DNA of 32,759 nt from an uncultured Alistipes sp. (GCF_949296715.1 NZ_CASFQD010000023.1:1-32759); one strand, 5' to 3'; counted from the stretch's first letter, positions 7,552 through 16,029 are shown. Numbers and translations: made by a program. Notes: generated by a model not told the origin, from the sequence alone.

Positions 7552-9015
7552 GAAATGGAAATTCAGACCGATTGAGAAGGTGTGGGCCCGAGCCGTGTAG
7601 TTGCCCGAGAAATCGGTCACGGCATTGGTGAGCTGCGAGGCGGGAACGCCGCTGGCCTGGAGCAGCTGGTTGACGATGCCCAGCACCGAGTTGACGTAGG
7701 GGTAGGAGCCCGTGCGCTCGGGGTCGGCCGAGTTGACGTAGCCGTAGGCGATGTCGATGTCCATCCACTTCGCGGGGCGGAACGTCGCACCGGCCGTGTA
7801 GGCCAGCTTGGTCATCGACGGCGTCTCGGGGTTGAGGTAGTCGCTGCTGACGGGGCTCTCGTCGACGTACATACCCATGCGGGCCGTGAACCAGTTGCAG
7901 GCGTGGTACTGGCCGCCGAAGCGGAAGGCCAGCGTGTTCGAATAGTTCTTCTCGCTCACCGGAAGCGCCAGGACGGGATCGCCGGTCTCGGGGTTGAGAA
8001 TCTGCACGTCGAGCTTGTCATAGGCGCTCCAGAGCACGTACTGCAGGTCGACGGCGAACTCCCACTTCGGCACGGGGCGGAAGCTGACGCCCCAGGTCAT
8101 CGAGGCGGGCAGCGGCAGCTCGGTCTTGACGACGGCCGAGGTGAGCTTCGTGGGGTCGAGACCCAGCTGCGGCAGCAGCTGGCCGATGACCTGCGAGATG
8201 GTCGGATCGTCGATCATGTGCAGGTCGATCGAACCCGAGTCGACCTTCATGATCTGCTTCGAACGGAAGTTCATGCCGAGCGACCAGTGCTCGTTGATGT
8301 CCCACATGGCGCCGAGGTTCACGCCCACGGCCATCTTGGCGCTGCCCTCGATGCCGAGCGACATGAGGTTGCGGTTGCCGGCCATCGTGAAGATATCGGG
8401 CATGGAGGGGACGAGCATCTGCAGCGCACCCAGGAGGGCCTGGTTCTGGGCGTTGTCGGCGCCGATCGGGAGCAGCGAGCGCGAGAGGTCGAAGTTGCCC
8501 CACGTGAGCATCAGGCCGCCGCCGATCGAGAAGTGCTTGCCGATGCGGAACGAGACGGTGGGCTGGAAGTTGTAGGCCGCGAGGTTGATCGACTGGATGA
8601 GCTGCGAGCCGGCCCAGTCGTCGCCCCAGTTCATCGAGGAGCCGAACGGCGTGTTGAAGGCCACGCCGACCGACATCCAGTCCAGGGGCTTGTAGTTGAC
8701 GTAGGCGAACATCGGCGTCGAGAGCTTGTTGTCCGACGTGTAGTGGGTCTGCTTCGTGGCGCCCGTATAGTCGGGCAGCGAGGTGTAGGTGGCCTTCGAG
8801 GCGATGCCCGTCATGCCGACCGAGATGTCGAATTTCGTATCCTGGAAGACGGCGGCCGCGGGGTTGAACCACAGCGATTCGGAGTTGAGCTTCATGGCCG
8901 TGCCGACGTGACCCATACCGTTCTGTTTCGAGGAGAGGTTGTTGACCTGATACCCTTCGGCCGAGGCCGAAACGGCGACCGTTGCGGCGGCCAGAACGAG
9001 GAGAATTTTTTTCAT
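7549..9015 (-). CDS. OmpP1/FadL/TodX-family outer membrane transporter
   Basis: 488 residues. Start is the ATG at 9013-9015; the in-frame TTG two codons earlier adds nothing. A Sec signal peptide (MKKILLVLAAATVAVSASA) is followed by the family's typical N-terminal plug region, with the segments QNGMGHVGTAMKLNSESLWFNPAA (hatch, seen in parts) in which NPA is the characteristic family motif. The rest alternates amphipathic strands and ends in FSIGLNFHF, with the terminal aromatic residue typical of a beta-barrel recognised by the BAM complex. Members of the family carry long-chain fatty acids or other hydrophobic compounds across the outer membrane; the substrate here is unknown. It has its own promoter (9071-9102). 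Confidence 0.9.
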   Translation of the reverse strand: MKKILLVLAAATVAVSASAEGYQVNNLSSKQNGMGHVGTAMKLNSESLWFNPAAAVFQDTKFDISVGMTGIASKATYTSLPDYTGATKQTHYTSDNKLSTPMFAYVNYKPLDWMSVGVAFNTPFGSSMNWGDDWAGSQLIQSINLAAYNFQPTVSFRIGKHFSIGGGLMLTWGNFDLSRSLLPIGADNAQNQALLGALQMLVPSMPDIFTMAGNRNLMSLGIEGSAKMAVGVNLGAMWDINEHWSLGMNFRSKQIMKVDSGSIDLHMIDDPTISQVIGQLLPQLGLDPTKLTSAVVKTELPLPASMTWGVSFRPVPKWEFAVDLQYVLWSAYDKLDVQILNPETGDPVLALPVSEKNYSNTLAFRFGGQYHACNWFTARMGMYVDESPVSSDYLNPETPSMTKLAYTAGATFRPAKWMDIDIAYGYVNSADPERTGSYPYVNSVLGIVNQLLQASGVPASQLTNAVTDFSGNYTARAHTFSIGLNFHF

Positions 9016-9070
9016 CTTCAATTGGTTTGGTTAATACTGTCCGCACCCGTAAAGGTGCGAAAATCGGGGG

Positions 9071-9102
9071 CAAAAGTAGGAAAACTATCCGCACGGTCCA
9101 AA
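9071..9102 (-). promoter_or_regulatory. Bacteroidetes-type promoter of the FadL-type porin gene
   Basis: Minus strand: TTTG (9099-9102), 20-base spacer, TACTTTTG (9071-9078). Both elements and their spacing match the Bacteroidetes housekeeping sigma consensus. It lies 56 bases before the start codon. Confidence 0.85.
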
Positions 9103-9182
9103 CTTTTTGTTCTGAATTTCTCGAAAATTGGACTCTATGGTATAGCTTTGGCCGATATGGCCGGTCCCGTAGCGCGGAGACG

Positions 9183-9217
9183 AAAAAGCGGCATCCGCAC
9201 CGTGGTGCGAATGCCGC
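9183..9217 (-). terminator. Rho-independent terminator of the aminotransferase gene
   Basis: On the minus strand the arms GCGGCATTCGCACC and GGTGCGGATGCCGC (one mismatch) are followed by TTTTT. Only two bases separate the arms, so the top pairs must open to form the loop. The stem starts about 40 bases after the stop codon. Confidence 0.85.
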
Positions 9218-9256
9218 AGGGAGCGGACAACGCAGGCGCGCATCGCGTGCGCGTAC

Positions 9257-10456
9257 CTATTTTCCCCGGCTGTTGTAGGCTTCGAGGGCTTTCTGCAGTA
9301 CGACGAGCGCCCGTTCGAGCTCCTCCTTCCTGAGGACGTAGGCGATGCGAACCTCGTTGCGGCCGCAGGCGGGGTCGGAGTAGAATCCCGAGGCCGGGGC
9401 GAGCATCACGGTCTCGCCCTCGTAGCTGAACTCGCGCAGGCACCAGGCGCAGAAGTCGTCGCTGTCCTCCACCGGCAGGCGTGCCACGGTGTAGAACGCC
9501 CCCATCGGGATGGGGGAGTAGACGCCCGGAATGCGGTTCAGACCGTCGATCAGGCATTTGCGGCGCTCGATGTACTCCTCGTAGACCTCTATGCTGTACG
9601 CGCGCGGGGCGTCGATCGAGGCCTCGGCGACGATCTGTCCGATGAGCGGCGGCGAAAGGCGCGCCTGGCAGAACTTCATCACGGCGTTGCGCAGCTCGCG
9701 GTTCTTGGTGATGAGCGCCCCGATGCGGATGCCGCACTCGGAGTAGCGCTTCGACACGGAGTCAATCAGCACGACGTTCTGCTCGATGCCTTCGAGGTGG
9801 CAGGCCGAGATGTAGGGCGAACCGGTGTAGATGAACTCGCGGTAGACCTCGTCCGAGAAGAGGAACAGGTCGTATTTGCGCACCAGGTCGCGGATGCGTT
9901 CCATCTCGCGGCGGGTGTAGAGGTAGCCCGTGGGGTTGTTGGGGTTGCAGATCAGGATGCCGCGCGTGCGGTCGTTGATCAGCCGCTCGAACTCCTCGAC
10001 GGGCGGCAGGGCGAAGCCGTTGTCGATTGTCGAGACGACGGGCCGGATGACCGCTCCGGCCGAGACGGCGAAGGCCATGTAGTTGGCGTAGGCCGGTTCG
10101 GGGACGATGATCTCGTCGCCCGGGTTGAGGCACGTCATGAAGGCGAAGAGCACCGCCTCGGAGCCGCCGGCCGTGACGATGATCTCGTCGGGCGTGAGCT
10201 TGATCTGATACTGCTCGTAGTAGGACACGAGTTTTTCGCGCAGCGAGCGGTAGCCGTCGCTGGGGCTGTATTCGAGCACCTTGCGGTCGATGTGCTTCAG
10301 TGCCCGGAGACCCACTTCGGGGGTGGGCAGGTCGGGCTGTCCGATGTTCAGGTGGTAGATCTTCGTGCCGCGGGCGGCGGCGGCTTCGGCAAGCGGTACG
10401 AGCTTGCGGATGGGTGAGGCCGGCATCTGCACGGCCCGTTCTGATATCCGGGGCAT
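9257..10456 (-). CDS. PLP-dependent aminotransferase, class I/II (aspartate aminotransferase fold)
   Basis: 399 residues, full length. It transfers an amino group between an amino acid and a 2-oxo acid in the cytoplasm. Visible motifs are EYSPSDGY (62-69), the phosphate-site segment TAGGSEA (95-101), NPNNPTG (171-177), SDEVY (201-205) and the PLP lysine K236 in IDSVSKRYSECGIRIG. These place it in the fold-type I aspartate/aromatic subgroup, but the substrate cannot be read from the sequence. It lies 26 bases downstream of the HU gene on the same strand with no terminator between, so it is probably cotranscribed, and it ends at the terminator 9183-9217. Confidence 0.93.
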   Translation of the reverse strand: MPRISERAVQMPASPIRKLVPLAEAAAARGTKIYHLNIGQPDLPTPEVGLRALKHIDRKVLEYSPSDGYRSLREKLVSYYEQYQIKLTPDEIIVTAGGSEAVLFAFMTCLNPGDEIIVPEPAYANYMAFAVSAGAVIRPVVSTIDNGFALPPVEEFERLINDRTRGILICNPNNPTGYLYTRREMERIRDLVRKYDLFLFSDEVYREFIYTGSPYISACHLEGIEQNVVLIDSVSKRYSECGIRIGALITKNRELRNAVMKFCQARLSPPLIGQIVAEASIDAPRAYSIEVYEEYIERRKCLIDGLNRIPGVYSPIPMGAFYTVARLPVEDSDDFCAWCLREFSYEGETVMLAPASGFYSDPACGRNEVRIAYVLRKEELERALVVLQKALEAYNSRGK

Positions 10457-10482
10457 GGGTTGCAGGGGTTGAAAAGCCGGGA

Positions 10483-10743
10483 TTATTCGATCTCGGCCGA
10501 GGGGCGGAACTTGACGGTCTTGCGGGGCGGAATCTTCACCGGGGCACCCGTGCGGGGGTTGCGGCCGACACGTTCGGCCTTCTGGACCACGCTGAAGGTT
10601 CCCAGTCCCGTGAGGGTGAGTTTGTCGCCTTCACGCAGCGTGCGGGCCGTGATGCGGATCATGGCGTCGACGGCCTTGCGTGCGTCGACCTTCGAGATGT
10701 TCGCGTCGAGAGCGATGGCTTCGACAAACTGGGCCTTGTTCAT
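10483..10743 (-). CDS. HU-family DNA-binding protein
   Basis: 86 residues, close to the usual 90. It is a histone-like dimer that bends DNA in the nucleoid. The N-terminal helices (MNKAQFVEAIALDANISKVDARKAVDAM, seen in parts) are followed by the conserved TGLGTFSV turn and the DNA-binding arm containing GRNPRTGAPVKIPP, whose proline intercalates into the minor groove; the end KFRPSAEI is typical. It has a clear promoter upstream and probably drives the aminotransferase as a second gene. Confidence 0.96.
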   Translation of the reverse strand: MNKAQFVEAIALDANISKVDARKAVDAMIRITARTLREGDKLTLTGLGTFSVVQKAERVGRNPRTGAPVKIPPRKTVKFRPSAEIE

Positions 10744-10786
10744 GGTGATCTCCCGTGAAAAAATTACTCATTGACCTAACCGTTGA

Positions 10787-10817
10787 CAAAGATAGCCATC
10801 TTTTTGGCAAAGACAAA
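10787..10817 (-). promoter_or_regulatory. Bacteroidetes-type promoter of the HU gene
   Basis: Minus strand: TTTG (10814-10817), 19-base spacer, TATCTTTG (10787-10794), 43 bases before the start codon. Confidence 0.83.
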
Positions 10818-10994
10818 AAATCGGCGCACTTTTCCTCGGATTCCGTGCGGCGGAGGTCGGGGCCGCCCTGTCCGCCCCGCCGCCCTCTCCCGCCCCGCCC
10901 CTTCCCCGCCTCTTTCCCCGGGCTTTCTCTCACCCTTTCCCCAGGCCTTTCCGGCGGCCGGAGCGGCCGATGCCGCGATAAAAAGGGGGCAAGA
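10818..10994. other. Intergenic, pyrimidine-rich plus strand, no gene seen
   Basis: The stretch 10861-10950 is almost entirely C and T on the plus strand, broken by few purines. No convincing coding sequence or hairpin is visible. It separates the divergent HU and tRNA-Ser promoters. Confidence 0.5.
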
Positions 10995-11026
10995 TTTGGC
11001 GGAACGGAAAATCCGTGTTATTTTTG
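10995..11026 (+). promoter_or_regulatory. Bacteroidetes-type promoter of tRNA-Ser
   Basis: TTTG (10995-10998), 20-base spacer, TATTTTTG (11019-11026), only 5 bases before the mature tRNA. This gives a very short leader or none. Confidence 0.82.
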
Positions 11027-11031
11027 CCCTC

Positions 11032-11116
11032 GGAAAGTTGGCGGAGTGGTCGATCGCGGCGGTCTTGAAAACCGTTGAACTGCAAGGTTCCGGGGGTTCG
11101 AATCCCTCACTTTCCG
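11032..11116 (+). tRNA. tRNA-Ser (anticodon UGA)
   Basis: Class II tRNA of 85 bases. Acceptor GGAAAGT/ACTTTCC with discriminator G; D stem GCG/CGC; anticodon stem GCGGT/ACCGT with loop CTTGAAA; long variable arm with GAAC/GTTC stem; T arm GGGGG-TTCGAAT-CCCTC. CCA is not encoded. Confidence 0.95.
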
Positions 11117-11151
11117 CAACAGGCGCCGAATGTCGGCGGCGCGTGCGAATC

Positions 11152-11193
11152 AAGCCCGGTTTTGCATTCAGGAATGTGAAACCGGGCCTTTTT
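11152..11193 (+). terminator. Rho-independent terminator of tRNA-Ser
   Basis: Arms GCCCGGTTTTGCATT and AATGTGAAACCGGGC (two non-Watson-Crick positions) are followed by CTTTTT. The hairpin starts about 35 bases after the tRNA. Confidence 0.85.
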
Positions 11194-11286
11194 GTCTTGA
11201 GCCGGGAGGCCGTCGTGTCCGAAAAAATTGCCCGACGATGTAACATTTTTCCGCTTCCCGTATCCAAAGGGAAAAAATTTCAGGTC

Positions 11287-12135
11287 ATGAACAAGTTGAT
11301 ATGCCATGTCGGGCTGCTGTGCGGGGTGTTGCTGGGGATGCTGGATGCGACTTTCGCGCAATCCTTTTCCGTGGAGCGTTCCGGCTGCGGAAAACAGGCC
11401 GTCATTCTGATTCCGGGATTTGCCTGTTCGGGCGACGTATGGCGGCAGACCGTCGATACCCTGCGGGAGAATTACACCTGTTATGTCCTGACCATGCCCG
11501 GTTTTGCCGGGGTCGCCGCGGAGGCAAATCCCTCCTTTGACGGTTGGACGCAGCAGATTGTCGATTTTATCCGGGATGAACGGATCGAAAAGCCCGTATT
11601 GATCGGGCACAGCATGGGAGGCGGTTTGGCCATGAACATCGCGGCGAACCATGCGGAGCTGATAAAGGGGATTGTGGTGGTGGATGCGCTGCCCTGTCTG
11701 GCGGCTCTCTATGATCCCGGCTTCCGGGCGAGGGAAATCCCCGACGAGGAATTTGCGCAGGCCGAAGCCCGGTTGCTCCGCATGAGCGACGAACAGTTCC
11801 GCAGGCAGGCCCGGATCAGTGCGGCGGCGCTTACGACCGATTCGCTGCGTTATGACGACCTGATCGGATGGAGCCTGGCATCCGACCGACGGACCTGGGC
11901 CCGGATGTATCGTGACTATTCCAACGTGGACTTGAGGCCTGCCGTTCAGAACCTGTCGGTCCCGACGCTGGTGCTGTTGGAATATCCGTTCCGGAAGATT
12001 GCCCCTGCCGTCGAACAGCAGTTCGCCGGGCGGCCGAACATCCGGCTGGAATACGCGAACCGGGGGCTGCACTTCATCATGTTCGACGACCGGGAGTGGT
12101 ATATGCGGCAGATTACGGACTTCCTGAATGACTGA
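11287..12135 (+). CDS. Secreted alpha/beta hydrolase
   Basis: 282 residues. Start is the ATG at 11287, which gives a signal peptide (about 1-24, ending TFAQ); the open frame extends upstream through the tRNA, which cannot be coding. The fold is clear: an oxyanion-hole strand with LIPGFACSGDVW (41-52), nucleophile elbow GHSMGG with S109, a cap region (about 140-205) and the late histidine in NRGLHFIMFDD. The acid is probably an aspartate after strand 6 or 7 but is not certain. Substrate unknown. Only 2 bases separate its stop from the ECF sigma gene, so the two are almost certainly cotranscribed. Codon choice looks slightly less GC-biased than in the flanking genes, by eye. Confidence 0.88.
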   Translation: MNKLICHVGLLCGVLLGMLDATFAQSFSVERSGCGKQAVILIPGFACSGDVWRQTVDTLRENYTCYVLTMPGFAGVAAEANPSFDGWTQQIVDFIRDERIEKPVLIGHSMGGGLAMNIAANHAELIKGIVVVDALPCLAALYDPGFRAREIPDEEFAQAEARLLRMSDEQFRRQARISAAALTTDSLRYDDLIGWSLASDRRTWARMYRDYSNVDLRPAVQNLSVPTLVLLEYPFRKIAPAVEQQFAGRPNIRLEYANRGLHFIMFDDREWYMRQITDFLND

Positions 12136-12137
12136 TC

Positions 12138-12608
12138 GTGGATTTCGAGCAAATATACAGGACCTACTGGGAAAAGGTGTTCCGATTGTGCATGGGCTAT
12201 TTCAATGACCGTTCTTTGGCCCAGGACCTGGCGCAGGATGTTTTTGTCCGCGTGTGGCAGCACCTTCCCGCATTCCGGGGCGAATCCTCCGTCGGGACCT
12301 GGATTTTCCGCATTGCCACGAACGTCTGTCTTCGTCAGGGCGAGCGGCGGAGGGGCATTTCCCGAACGGCTATCCCGGCAGGAATCCCGGCCGAAGAGCC
12401 GGGTGACGACGCTTCGCGGGTGCAGGCGCTGTACGGGGCCGTCGCCGAACTCCCCGAAATGGACCGCCTGATGATTTCACTCTATCTCGAAGGGCTGAAA
12501 CAATCGGAAATAGCCCGGATTACGGGCGTGTCGGAGGCAAACGTGCGTGTGAGAATACACCGAATCAAGGCCGTCCTGGCAAAAAAATTACGCAGGAATG
12601 AGGAATGA
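12138..12608 (+). CDS. ECF-type RNA polymerase sigma factor (sigma-70 family)
   Basis: 156 residues from a GTG start 2 bases after the hydrolase stop codon. Region 2 is visible (FEQIYRTYWEKVFRLCMGYF, then DLAQDVFVRVWQHL and the -10 recognition segment TWIFRIATNVC), followed by a variable linker and region 4 with the helix-turn-helix GLKQSEIARITGVSEANVRVRIHRIKAVL. It directs polymerase to a dedicated promoter set. No RseA- or FecR-like anti-sigma factor is next to it; instead the following gene overlaps it by 11 bases and encodes a four-helix membrane protein, which could be its regulator. Confidence 0.93.
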   Translation: MDFEQIYRTYWEKVFRLCMGYFNDRSLAQDLAQDVFVRVWQHLPAFRGESSVGTWIFRIATNVCLRQGERRRGISRTAIPAGIPAEEPGDDASRVQALYGAVAELPEMDRLMISLYLEGLKQSEIARITGVSEANVRVRIHRIKAVLAKKLRRNEE

Positions 12609-13188
12609 CATGGATATGAGGGCCCTGTGGAGGGGCCAGCCGATACCGGCTGCCGATTTGGACGCCATGCGCAAAAGGATAAGACGCTTCGCGTTGCGCA
12701 GGATCGGTGAGGCCTGTGCGGTGATTGTGCTCATGCTGGCGGCCATTGCCGCCGGCGTGCTGATCTGGACCTGCTGGCCCCCGCAGCTGGCTGTCACCCG
12801 CGTCGGCATCGTATTGGCGTGCGCGGGCTTCATGCTGCCTGTCTGGTCCCATGGAAGGGCGCTGCATCTCTATTACGGGCTGAAACCGGATTGTTCCAGC
12901 CGGGATTACATGGACCGGCTGTGGAAGATAAAAAAAGAGGAGTACAGACAGCGGCATGCCGTTCTGAACCTCTATTTTTTACTTCTGTCACTCGGTTTTG
13001 CGCTCTATTCTTATGAATATGCGTTTTCCCGCTCATTCGGCTTCGGGGTAACGGCCTGTTCGTTCCTGCTGCTGTGGATCGCGCTGAACTGGTTTGTATT
13101 CCGGCCGCGCCTGCTGAAAAGGCGCAGCCGCAGTTTTTCCGGTTTTATGAAATGCGTGGAACGCTGCAGGAACCAGCTGTCGGAATAG
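12598..13188 (+). CDS. Four-helix membrane protein overlapping the ECF sigma gene (candidate anti-sigma)
   Basis: 196 residues; not a family I can name. The start at 12598 overlaps the sigma gene; an internal ATG at 12610 is possible. A short basic cytoplasmic-looking N-terminus (DLDAMRKRIRRFALRRI) precedes four hydrophobic segments at about 38-60, 67-86, 122-142 and 147-165, and the protein ends in a basic tail. The overlap with the sigma gene suggests translational coupling and a shared function. By analogy with other ECF loci it may hold the sigma factor at the membrane, but no zinc-binding anti-sigma motif (HxxxCxxC) is present, so this is inference only. Confidence 0.75.
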   Translation: MRNDMDMRALWRGQPIPAADLDAMRKRIRRFALRRIGEACAVIVLMLAAIAAGVLIWTCWPPQLAVTRVGIVLACAGFMLPVWSHGRALHLYYGLKPDCSSRDYMDRLWKIKKEEYRQRHAVLNLYFLLLSLGFALYSYEYAFSRSFGFGVTACSFLLLWIALNWFVFRPRLLKRRSRSFSGFMKCVERCRNQLSE

Positions 13189-13409
13189 GCCGTTGCGCCG
13201 TCTGCCGGATGGGCGCTTGGGCCGTTCTCCAGGCCGGTTCCCGTGTAGGTCATGAGCCGGAGCAGGGTGCCGGCCCGATGGATGATTCCGCGGTCCGGCT
13301 TTCGGGAAATGCGGGGCGCACACCCTTCCCGTGGGGCCTTTTTTCGTCGTTTTTGGGCTGAAAAATAGCTGTTTGGACGGGATTGGTGCTCCAATTCAAA
13401 TATTTTTGT

Positions 13410-13417
13410 TACATTTG
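13410..13417 (+). promoter_or_regulatory. Candidate -7 element of fabI
   Basis: TACATTTG, 23 bases before the fabI start. A second, overlapping candidate is TATTTTTG at 13401-13408. Neither has a well-placed TTTG upstream. Confidence 0.55.
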
Positions 13418-13440
13418 CCCGAATTTTTAATCGAAAAAGG

Positions 13441-14319
13441 ATGGCATACAATTTATTGAAAGGTAAGAAAGGCCTGATCTTCGGAGCGCTCAACGAGCAG
13501 TCCATCGCCTGGAAAGTGGCGGAACGCGCCGTCGAGGAGGGCGCCGAAATCGTCCTGACGAACACGGCCGTATCCATTCGCATGGGTACGATCAACCAGT
13601 TGGCCGAGAAGTGCCACACGATCGTCATTCCGGCCGACGCCACGAGCGTCGAGGACCTCGAGACGCTCATCGACAAGACGATGGAACACTTCGGCGGCAA
13701 GTTCGACTTCATGCTGCACTCGATCGGCATGTCGCCCAACGTCCGCAAGGGCCGCACCTACGACGATCTCGACTACGATTACCTTGCCAAGACCCTCGAC
13801 ATTTCGGCCATTTCGTTCCACAAGGCCATTCAGGTCGCCCGCAAGAAGGACGCCATCAATGACTGGGGTTCGATCGTGGCGCTTTCGTACATCGCGGCGC
13901 AGCGCACGCTCTACGGCTACAACGACATGGCCGACGCCAAGGCGCTGCTCGAATCCATCGCCCGCAGCTTCGGCTACATCTACGGCCGTGAGAAGCACGT
14001 GCGCATCAACACCGTGTCGCAGTCGCCGACGCAGACGACGGCCGGCAGCGGCGTGCTGGGACTGGGTGATCTGATGTCGTTCGCCGAGAACATGTCGCCG
14101 CTGGGCAACGCTTCGGCGGAGGATTGCGCCGACTACGTGCTGACGCTCTTCTCGGACCTCACGCGCAAGGTGACGATGCAGAACCTCTACCACGACGGCG
14201 GTTTCTCGTCGATGGGCATGTCGCGCCGCGCCATGAAGACCTACGAGAAGGGCATGCGCTTCGACGACGTGCACGAGCACCAGTATCCCTTTGGCGGAGG
14301 TCCCGCCGAGGAGAAATAG
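13441..14319 (+). CDS. fabI: Enoyl-[acyl-carrier-protein] reductase (NADH)
   Basis: 292 residues. It catalyses the last step of each fatty acid elongation cycle, reducing the trans-2-enoyl-ACP double bond. It is a short-chain dehydrogenase-like Rossmann protein with the FabI-type N-terminal nucleotide site (KGLIFGALNEQSIAWKVA), the SIGMSPN segment after strand 4 and the catalytic pair Y160/K167 in YNDMADAK, matching the FabI spacing of Tyr-x6-Lys. The C-terminal extension (RRAMKTYEKGMRFDD) is longer than in E. coli FabI. It has its own promoter and terminator and stands alone. Confidence 0.95.
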   Translation: MAYNLLKGKKGLIFGALNEQSIAWKVAERAVEEGAEIVLTNTAVSIRMGTINQLAEKCHTIVIPADATSVEDLETLIDKTMEHFGGKFDFMLHSIGMSPNVRKGRTYDDLDYDYLAKTLDISAISFHKAIQVARKKDAINDWGSIVALSYIAAQRTLYGYNDMADAKALLESIARSFGYIYGREKHVRINTVSQSPTQTTAGSGVLGLGDLMSFAENMSPLGNASAEDCADYVLTLFSDLTRKVTMQNLYHDGGFSSMGMSRRAMKTYEKGMRFDDVHEHQYPFGGGPAEEK

Positions 14320-14394
14320 CACATGCCGCAACGGCGGGCCGGGCTCACCCTTCCCGGGGAGACGCCGACGGCTCCGCGGTCGCGGAAGAGCGAC

Positions 14395-14429
14395 AAAGGA
14401 CGTACCTCATTGGAGGTGCGTCCTTTTTT
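14395..14429 (+). terminator. Rho-independent terminator of fabI
   Basis: Arms AAAGGACGTACCTC and GAGGTGCGTCCTTT (one G-T pair), then TTT. It starts 76 bases after the stop codon. Confidence 0.87.
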
Positions 14430-14504
14430 GTCTCGGATGCCGGTTGTCGGCCGCAGGGCCGCTCTCCCGCGTCGGGACCCCGAACTGTTTTCGGAACTTT
14501 TTGT

Positions 14505-14512
14505 TACTTTTG
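14505..14512 (+). promoter_or_regulatory. Candidate -7 element of the antiporter gene
   Basis: TACTTTTG, 22 bases before the start codon at 14535. No clear -33 TTTG. Confidence 0.55.
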
Positions 14513-14534
14513 TGCCCGGAAAGGTTATCAGGAA

Positions 14535-15989
14535 ATGAGACAAGACAACATGAATGCAAAAACGGAGAGACGCCCCTCGGCCTGGGTGTCGGCCATCCCG
14601 CTGGCGGTGCTGGCGCTGCTGCTCTTCGTGGTGATCCGCTGCTTCGGCGGCGATGCGATCAACGGCGGCAGCCAGATTGCCCTGCTCTCGGCCACGTCGG
14701 TCTGCGTGATGCTCGCCATGGGGCTTTACGGCACGTCGTGGAACGTGCTCGAGGAGGCCATCATCGACAACATCCGCGCCTCGGCCTCGGCGATCCTCAT
14801 CCTGCTACTCATCGGCGCCATTGCCGGCACGTGGATGGTCTCGGGCGTCGTGCCGACGATGATCTGCTACGGACTGAAGATTCTGCACCCTTCGTTCTTC
14901 CTGGTCGCCTCGTGCGTGATCTGTGCCGGGGTGTCGCTCATGACGGGCAGTTCGTGGACCACGATCGCCACGATCGGCGTGGCGCTCATGGGCATCGGCA
15001 ACGCCATGGGCTTCCCCGAGGGGTGGGTGGCCGGTGCGATCATCTCCGGCGCCTACTTCGGCGACAAGGTTTCGCTGCTTTCGGACACGACGGTGCTCGC
15101 CTCGTCGACCGTCGGGGTGCCGATCTTCACCCACATCCGCTACATGCTTCGCACGACCATCCCGTCGTTCGTCATCGCCCTGGCGGTCTTCACCGCCGCG
15201 GGGCTGACGCTTGTGCACGGCGACGCCACGCACGCCGAGAGCTATGCCGAAGCGCTGCATGCGACGTTCCGCATCACGCCGTGGCTGCTGCTCGTGCCGC
15301 TGGCCACGGGACTGCTGATCGTGCGCAAGCTCCCGGCCATCATCACGCTCTTCGTCGCCGTGGTGCTGGCCTGTGTGGCGATGCTCGCGGCGCAGCCCGA
15401 GCTGGTGGCCCGCATCGCGGAGGTCGGGTCGCTCGACTTCCTGTCGGGATTCAAGGGGGTGCTGATGAGCTGCTTCGGCCCGACGTCAATCGCAACGGGC
15501 TCGCCGCAGCTCGATGAACTGGTCGCCACGCGCGGCATGGCGGGCATGCTCAACACCGTGTGGCTCATCATCTGCGCCATGTGCTTCGGCGGCGTGATGA
15601 CCGGCAGCGGCATGCTGCGCTCGCTTACCGAACTCTTCCTGCGCTTCGTGCACCGCGCCTTCTCGGCCGTGGCCTCGACCGTCGGCGCCGGCATCTTCTT
15701 CAACCTCTGCACGGCCGACCAGTACATCTCGATCATCCTTTCGGGGCGTCTGTTCCGCGAACTCTATGCCGAACGGGGGCTCGAGCCGCGGCTGTTGAGC
15801 CGTTCGGTCGAGGATTCGGCGACGGTCTGCTCGGTGCTCGTCCCGTGGAACTCGTGCGGCATGACGCAGGCCACGGTGCTCGGCGTCTCGACCTTCGTCT
15901 ACATGCCCTACTGCATCTTCAACATCGCCTCGCCGATTATGTCGCTGCTGGTCGCAGCCACGCTGAAAAAGGGGAAAAGTGAAAAGTGA
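14535..15989 (+). CDS. nhaC: NhaC-family Na+/H+ antiporter
   Basis: 484 residues in the inner membrane, with about 11-12 hydrophobic helices. Start is the ATG at 14535 (another Met lies five codons later); the open frame continues upstream through the fabI terminator, which is not coding. Family features are the helix containing SLMTGSSWTTIATIGVALMGIG, then AGAIISGAYFGDKVSLLSDTT with conserved polar residues in the middle of the membrane, and the related second-half segment RSVEDSATVCSVLVPWNSCGM. It should exchange protons for sodium; related transporters carry malate or lactate as well, so the ion specificity is inferred. The stop codon lies inside a heptamer repeat (15974-16029). Confidence 0.9.
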   Translation: MRQDNMNAKTERRPSAWVSAIPLAVLALLLFVVIRCFGGDAINGGSQIALLSATSVCVMLAMGLYGTSWNVLEEAIIDNIRASASAILILLLIGAIAGTWMVSGVVPTMICYGLKILHPSFFLVASCVICAGVSLMTGSSWTTIATIGVALMGIGNAMGFPEGWVAGAIISGAYFGDKVSLLSDTTVLASSTVGVPIFTHIRYMLRTTIPSFVIALAVFTAAGLTLVHGDATHAESYAEALHATFRITPWLLLVPLATGLLIVRKLPAIITLFVAVVLACVAMLAAQPELVARIAEVGSLDFLSGFKGVLMSCFGPTSIATGSPQLDELVATRGMAGMLNTVWLIICAMCFGGVMTGSGMLRSLTELFLRFVHRAFSAVASTVGAGIFFNLCTADQYISIILSGRLFRELYAERGLEPRLLSRSVEDSATVCSVLVPWNSCGMTQATVLGVSTFVYMPYCIFNIASPIMSLLVAATLKKGKSEK

Positions 15990-16029
15990 AAAGTGAAAAG
16001 TGAAAGGTGAAAAGTGAAAGGTAAAAAGT
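15974..16029 (+). repeat. Heptamer tandem repeat (GAAAAGT, 8 units)
   Basis: Eight consecutive 7-base units: four GAAAAGT, then GAAAGGT, GAAAAGT, GAAAGGT and AAAAAGT. The array starts within the last codons of the antiporter gene, supplies its TGA stop in the second unit and ends 12 bases before the next gene's start codon. Confidence 0.93.

Noticed and set aside
7582..9333. Long plus-strand open frame antisense to the porin gene
   Set aside because: Same kind of shadow; the minus strand encodes a signal peptide and FadL family motifs, and the plus frame runs on through the porin promoter and the aminotransferase terminator.
10783..11286. Upstream extension of the hydrolase frame
   Set aside because: It crosses the HU promoter, tRNA-Ser and its terminator; the signal peptide places the true start at 11287.
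14124..14534. Upstream extension of the antiporter frame into fabI
   Set aside because: It overlaps fabI out of frame and its terminator; a -7 element and the first membrane helix support a start at 14535.
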